Below are positions 61,468-64,000 of a stretch of 64,000 nt of DNA, piece after piece. The first letter of the stretch is position 1. Each line of letters opens with the position of its first letter. The DNA is from Rosa chinensis (lineage: Eukaryota; Streptophyta; Magnoliopsida; Rosales; Rosaceae): positions 48,278,384 through 48,342,383 of the forward strand of contig NC_037093.1 of assembly GCF_002994745.2 (NCBI RefSeq), read 5' to 3'. A program made the translations under genes and the position numbers. The notes under the pieces are model-generated. The model did not search any database. It saw only the letters and a program-made list of their open reading frames with translations, and was not told where the DNA came from.

Positions 61468-63269
61468 ATATAATCACTTTTCCAAACACCCAAAACAACA
61501 GAGAATCAAAATCAAGAACGCAGTTACTACTAAACACTATCTGCAAAACAAAATCGGAGGAGGTGAGACCACTGTGAACCTAAATCCCAACAATTACATT
61601 TCAGATTATGCAATCGAATATGAGAAGAGAGAGAGATATATGAAACGCACCTCAAGAGATTATGCAATCGAATATGAGAATGGGGCAGTGTGAGAGAGTT
61701 AGGGTTGTAGTTTTGGGGATTAGAGAGTTGAGGAATTGGACTAATAAGAAAGGGAGTGGAATATGCCAAGATGGTGAAATTGGCCTGGATATATTATTAA
61801 CGGCTAAAATTCCGAGGGAGCCAACGAAACAAAACAAATATCAATGTATATATGCACTCAAATTTTATTTTATTTTATTTTTATTATTTTTTTTTACAAA
61901 ATAAGAATTTCATTAATAACTAGATGGATGGATACAACATAAGAGCAATTTTTGGCCTCATTACAAACTTTACTTGATCAGAGCATTGGTAATAAAGATT
62001 ATCACGCCCTTTGCGTCAATTACACATATTATCTAATAAAATCATATAAATCCAAAATCTCAAACCTAAATCCGTCTCATTCCATTTGTGGCGGTGCAGG
62101 TTGAGTTCATAATTATTTTTCAGTGATCGGGATGGCTGCGTCCCGTCCCGAATATAATGGGATCAAAATAATATTGTAATTTTAATCCCGAGATGATCTC
62201 GTCCCATCCTGGAATTATTATATTTTTGTAATTTAAATTAAATTTTTAAGTGGTGTGGTAAAGATTCCTACTGTTGTGATACTATGTGGGGTACCTGTAT
62301 CCATTATTGATCGAGGTAAGTTGTACTTTGAGATGAAGACGTTTCTTGGTTGTTCGAGCATGTCTATCCAAAGTTCAATCTGTAATAAAATTATACTTCG
62401 AATGATCAATGATGCTAAATTACATTATACAGTTTATAATTGGATTATTTAGAAACTAGCTGAACCTGAAACTGAAAGAAAAGATCTGAGACGTGATCAA
62501 TTTTCCAAAAAACCAATCTCATCTCTTCTCGTTGTTAGATCGGGTTTGAGTTTGGTATCATGCCCATCCTGGCCCGTGCCACCCTTAACTAAGAAATGGT
62601 TGCCCAAAAGACGTTCCAAGAAAGTCATAGAGCATGTGTATAGAAAAATTGATTTTAGCTATGAATGTTTACCAAGCGAGTAAGCCAAATCATGTTTTTG
62701 GCTATTTTGCCAATGGCCACAAAGTGGAAGATATGTCAATTGAACTTTTAGTTATATATGAGCTTGGTCTTAATTATATATGAGCAATGACCACTGCGTA
62801 AAAACATTTGTTGACACACTTAAAGGTCGTTCCCCGAGAGTATACACCATCTCGTTCTTGCTGAACATTAGATTTGTAACCGCAAAATCACTTTGAAAGA
62901 TAATATAACCTAGACCGGGCTCTATCAGAGTCATGTGCTTGATGCGAAATCCCGAGCTGCAGTCTGATAATCTCATAGAAATATTTCAACTCATCATTGT
63001 TTGGTACATTAGCTTTTTGACTTTCAGTAAACATTCTATATTAACTTCTATAGAATCAGCCAAATTATTATTTGGCCTATTTTGCCTGTGCATCTTTTCT
63101 TCCGACAATATCTAACAAATGCCGAAGTCATTTACCTCAAACTTAGCAGTAATCACCTCCGAGCTTATCAGTCATTCTACCTCATTTATGGATCTAGATA
63201 AAATTTGCAATATTATTCAAGCACTGGTCGTATAGAATGCCTACTAGACACAATGCGTCATGTGAGGCG
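61468..63269. other. Promoter of the unknown gene and intergenic DNA
   Basis: 61468-61780 is the likely 5' UTR/promoter and holds a 24-bp direct repeat (61603-61680). 61860-61900 is a T-rich tract. 62080-63260 has no coding signal; blocks such as CGGGATGGCTGCGTCCCGTCCCG (about 62127) and 62620-62740 look like old transposon debris but could not be assigned. Confidence 0.45.
61603..61680. repeat. 24-bp direct repeat in the promoter of the unknown gene
   Basis: AGATTATGCAATCGAATATG plus AGAA occurs at 61603-61626 and 61657-61680, separated by GA-rich sequence, period 54. Confidence 0.9.
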
Positions 63270-63351
63270 CACCTCATCCACACTCTCCTTCATGAAGAGA
63301 TAATCTCCACCCAAGAACAGTTTATTGCCTCATCCACACTCTCCTTCATGT
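63270..63351. repeat. Short direct repeat at the edge of the plastid insertion
   Basis: CCTCATCCACACTCTCCTTC plus ATG occurs at about 63272-63294 and 63328-63350. The second copy runs directly into the atpI fragment, so it marks the insertion junction. Confidence 0.8.
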
Positions 63352-63443
63352 TCCTTGGATTATTTACAAGCGGTATTCAAGCTCTTATTTTTGCAACCCT
63401 AGTTGCGGCTTATATAGGCGAATCCATGGAAGGTCATCATTGA
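63348..63443 (+). pseudogene. atpI: Plastid-derived atpI 3' fragment (NUPT)
   Basis: In frame: [20 protein letters not shown], then [11 protein letters not shown] and a stop, the extreme C-terminus of the plastid ATP synthase CF0 subunit a. Only about 31 of roughly 247 codons are present, so it is a non-functional nuclear copy of plastid DNA. It is followed after nine bases by psbC sequence, although these genes are not adjacent in plastid genomes. Confidence 0.9.
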
Positions 63444-63929
<486 letters not shown>

Positions 63930-64000
63930 TTGAAAGCTGCGGCTTCTTTTGCCCAATTAGGACAAAGCCTCGGCGAAACAAACGTCACTTCTCCCTAAAA

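Overview
This is nuclear DNA of a eudicot plant. The genes are spliced with GT..AG introns and short exons, the intergenic DNA is AT-rich and full of microsatellites, plant LTR retrotransposons and MITEs are present, one end carries plastid-derived DNA, and the protein families include a TDIF/CLE precursor, an RLCK-VII kinase and S-protein homologs. The retroelement and S-protein flavour would suit Rosaceae, but that is a guess. No prokaryotic, viral, CRISPR or operon-like system was seen.

Layout. 1-8.1 kb is a retrotransposon graveyard: a Ty1/copia fragment on +, then a second copia element on - with a 5' LTR, PBS and decayed gag-pol, split by a 2.9 kb LTR-type insertion whose 5-bp target duplication is still readable. 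8.2-8.5 kb is an RNase H-like retroelement relic. 8.7-13.3 kb holds a tentative gene of small, mostly phase 1-1 exons with internal duplication. 16.9-32.2 kb is the gene-rich core, all on -: an EamA/SLC35F-type transporter, a PBL-type receptor-like cytoplasmic kinase and the EMB1974-type NHL protein. I recall this as the order of Arabidopsis At3g07080-At3g07070-At3g07060. 33.7-36.9 kb is a second LTR-type element split by a Ty3-type LTR/PBS/gag fragment. 37.1-38.9 kb is an array of fold-back MITEs set in TA/TG microsatellites plus a separate hairpin. 39.0-40.7 kb has two broken S-protein homologs. 40.7-45.2 kb holds MITEs, two related poly(A)-tailed retroposons and a Mutator-type MITE with one of those retroposons inside it; both target duplications are intact. 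46.9-47.2 kb is a TDIF (CLE41/44-type) peptide-hormone gene with an intact dodecapeptide. 47.2-55 kb is gene-poor. 55.0-61.4 kb is a nine-exon plant gene of unknown function. 63.3-63.9 kb is a plastid insertion joining atpI and psbC pieces that are not neighbours in a normal plastome.

Functionally the genes are not a pathway. The TDIF gene and the PBL-type kinase lying in one window matches my recollection that Arabidopsis CLE41 and CLE44 each lie beside a PBL kinase (PBL25 and PBL24), so the window may keep an ancestral linkage. The spliced models for the transporter, kinase, NHL protein and unknown gene were joined by hand from GT/AG sites with consistent reading phase; exact starts and some acceptors are inference.
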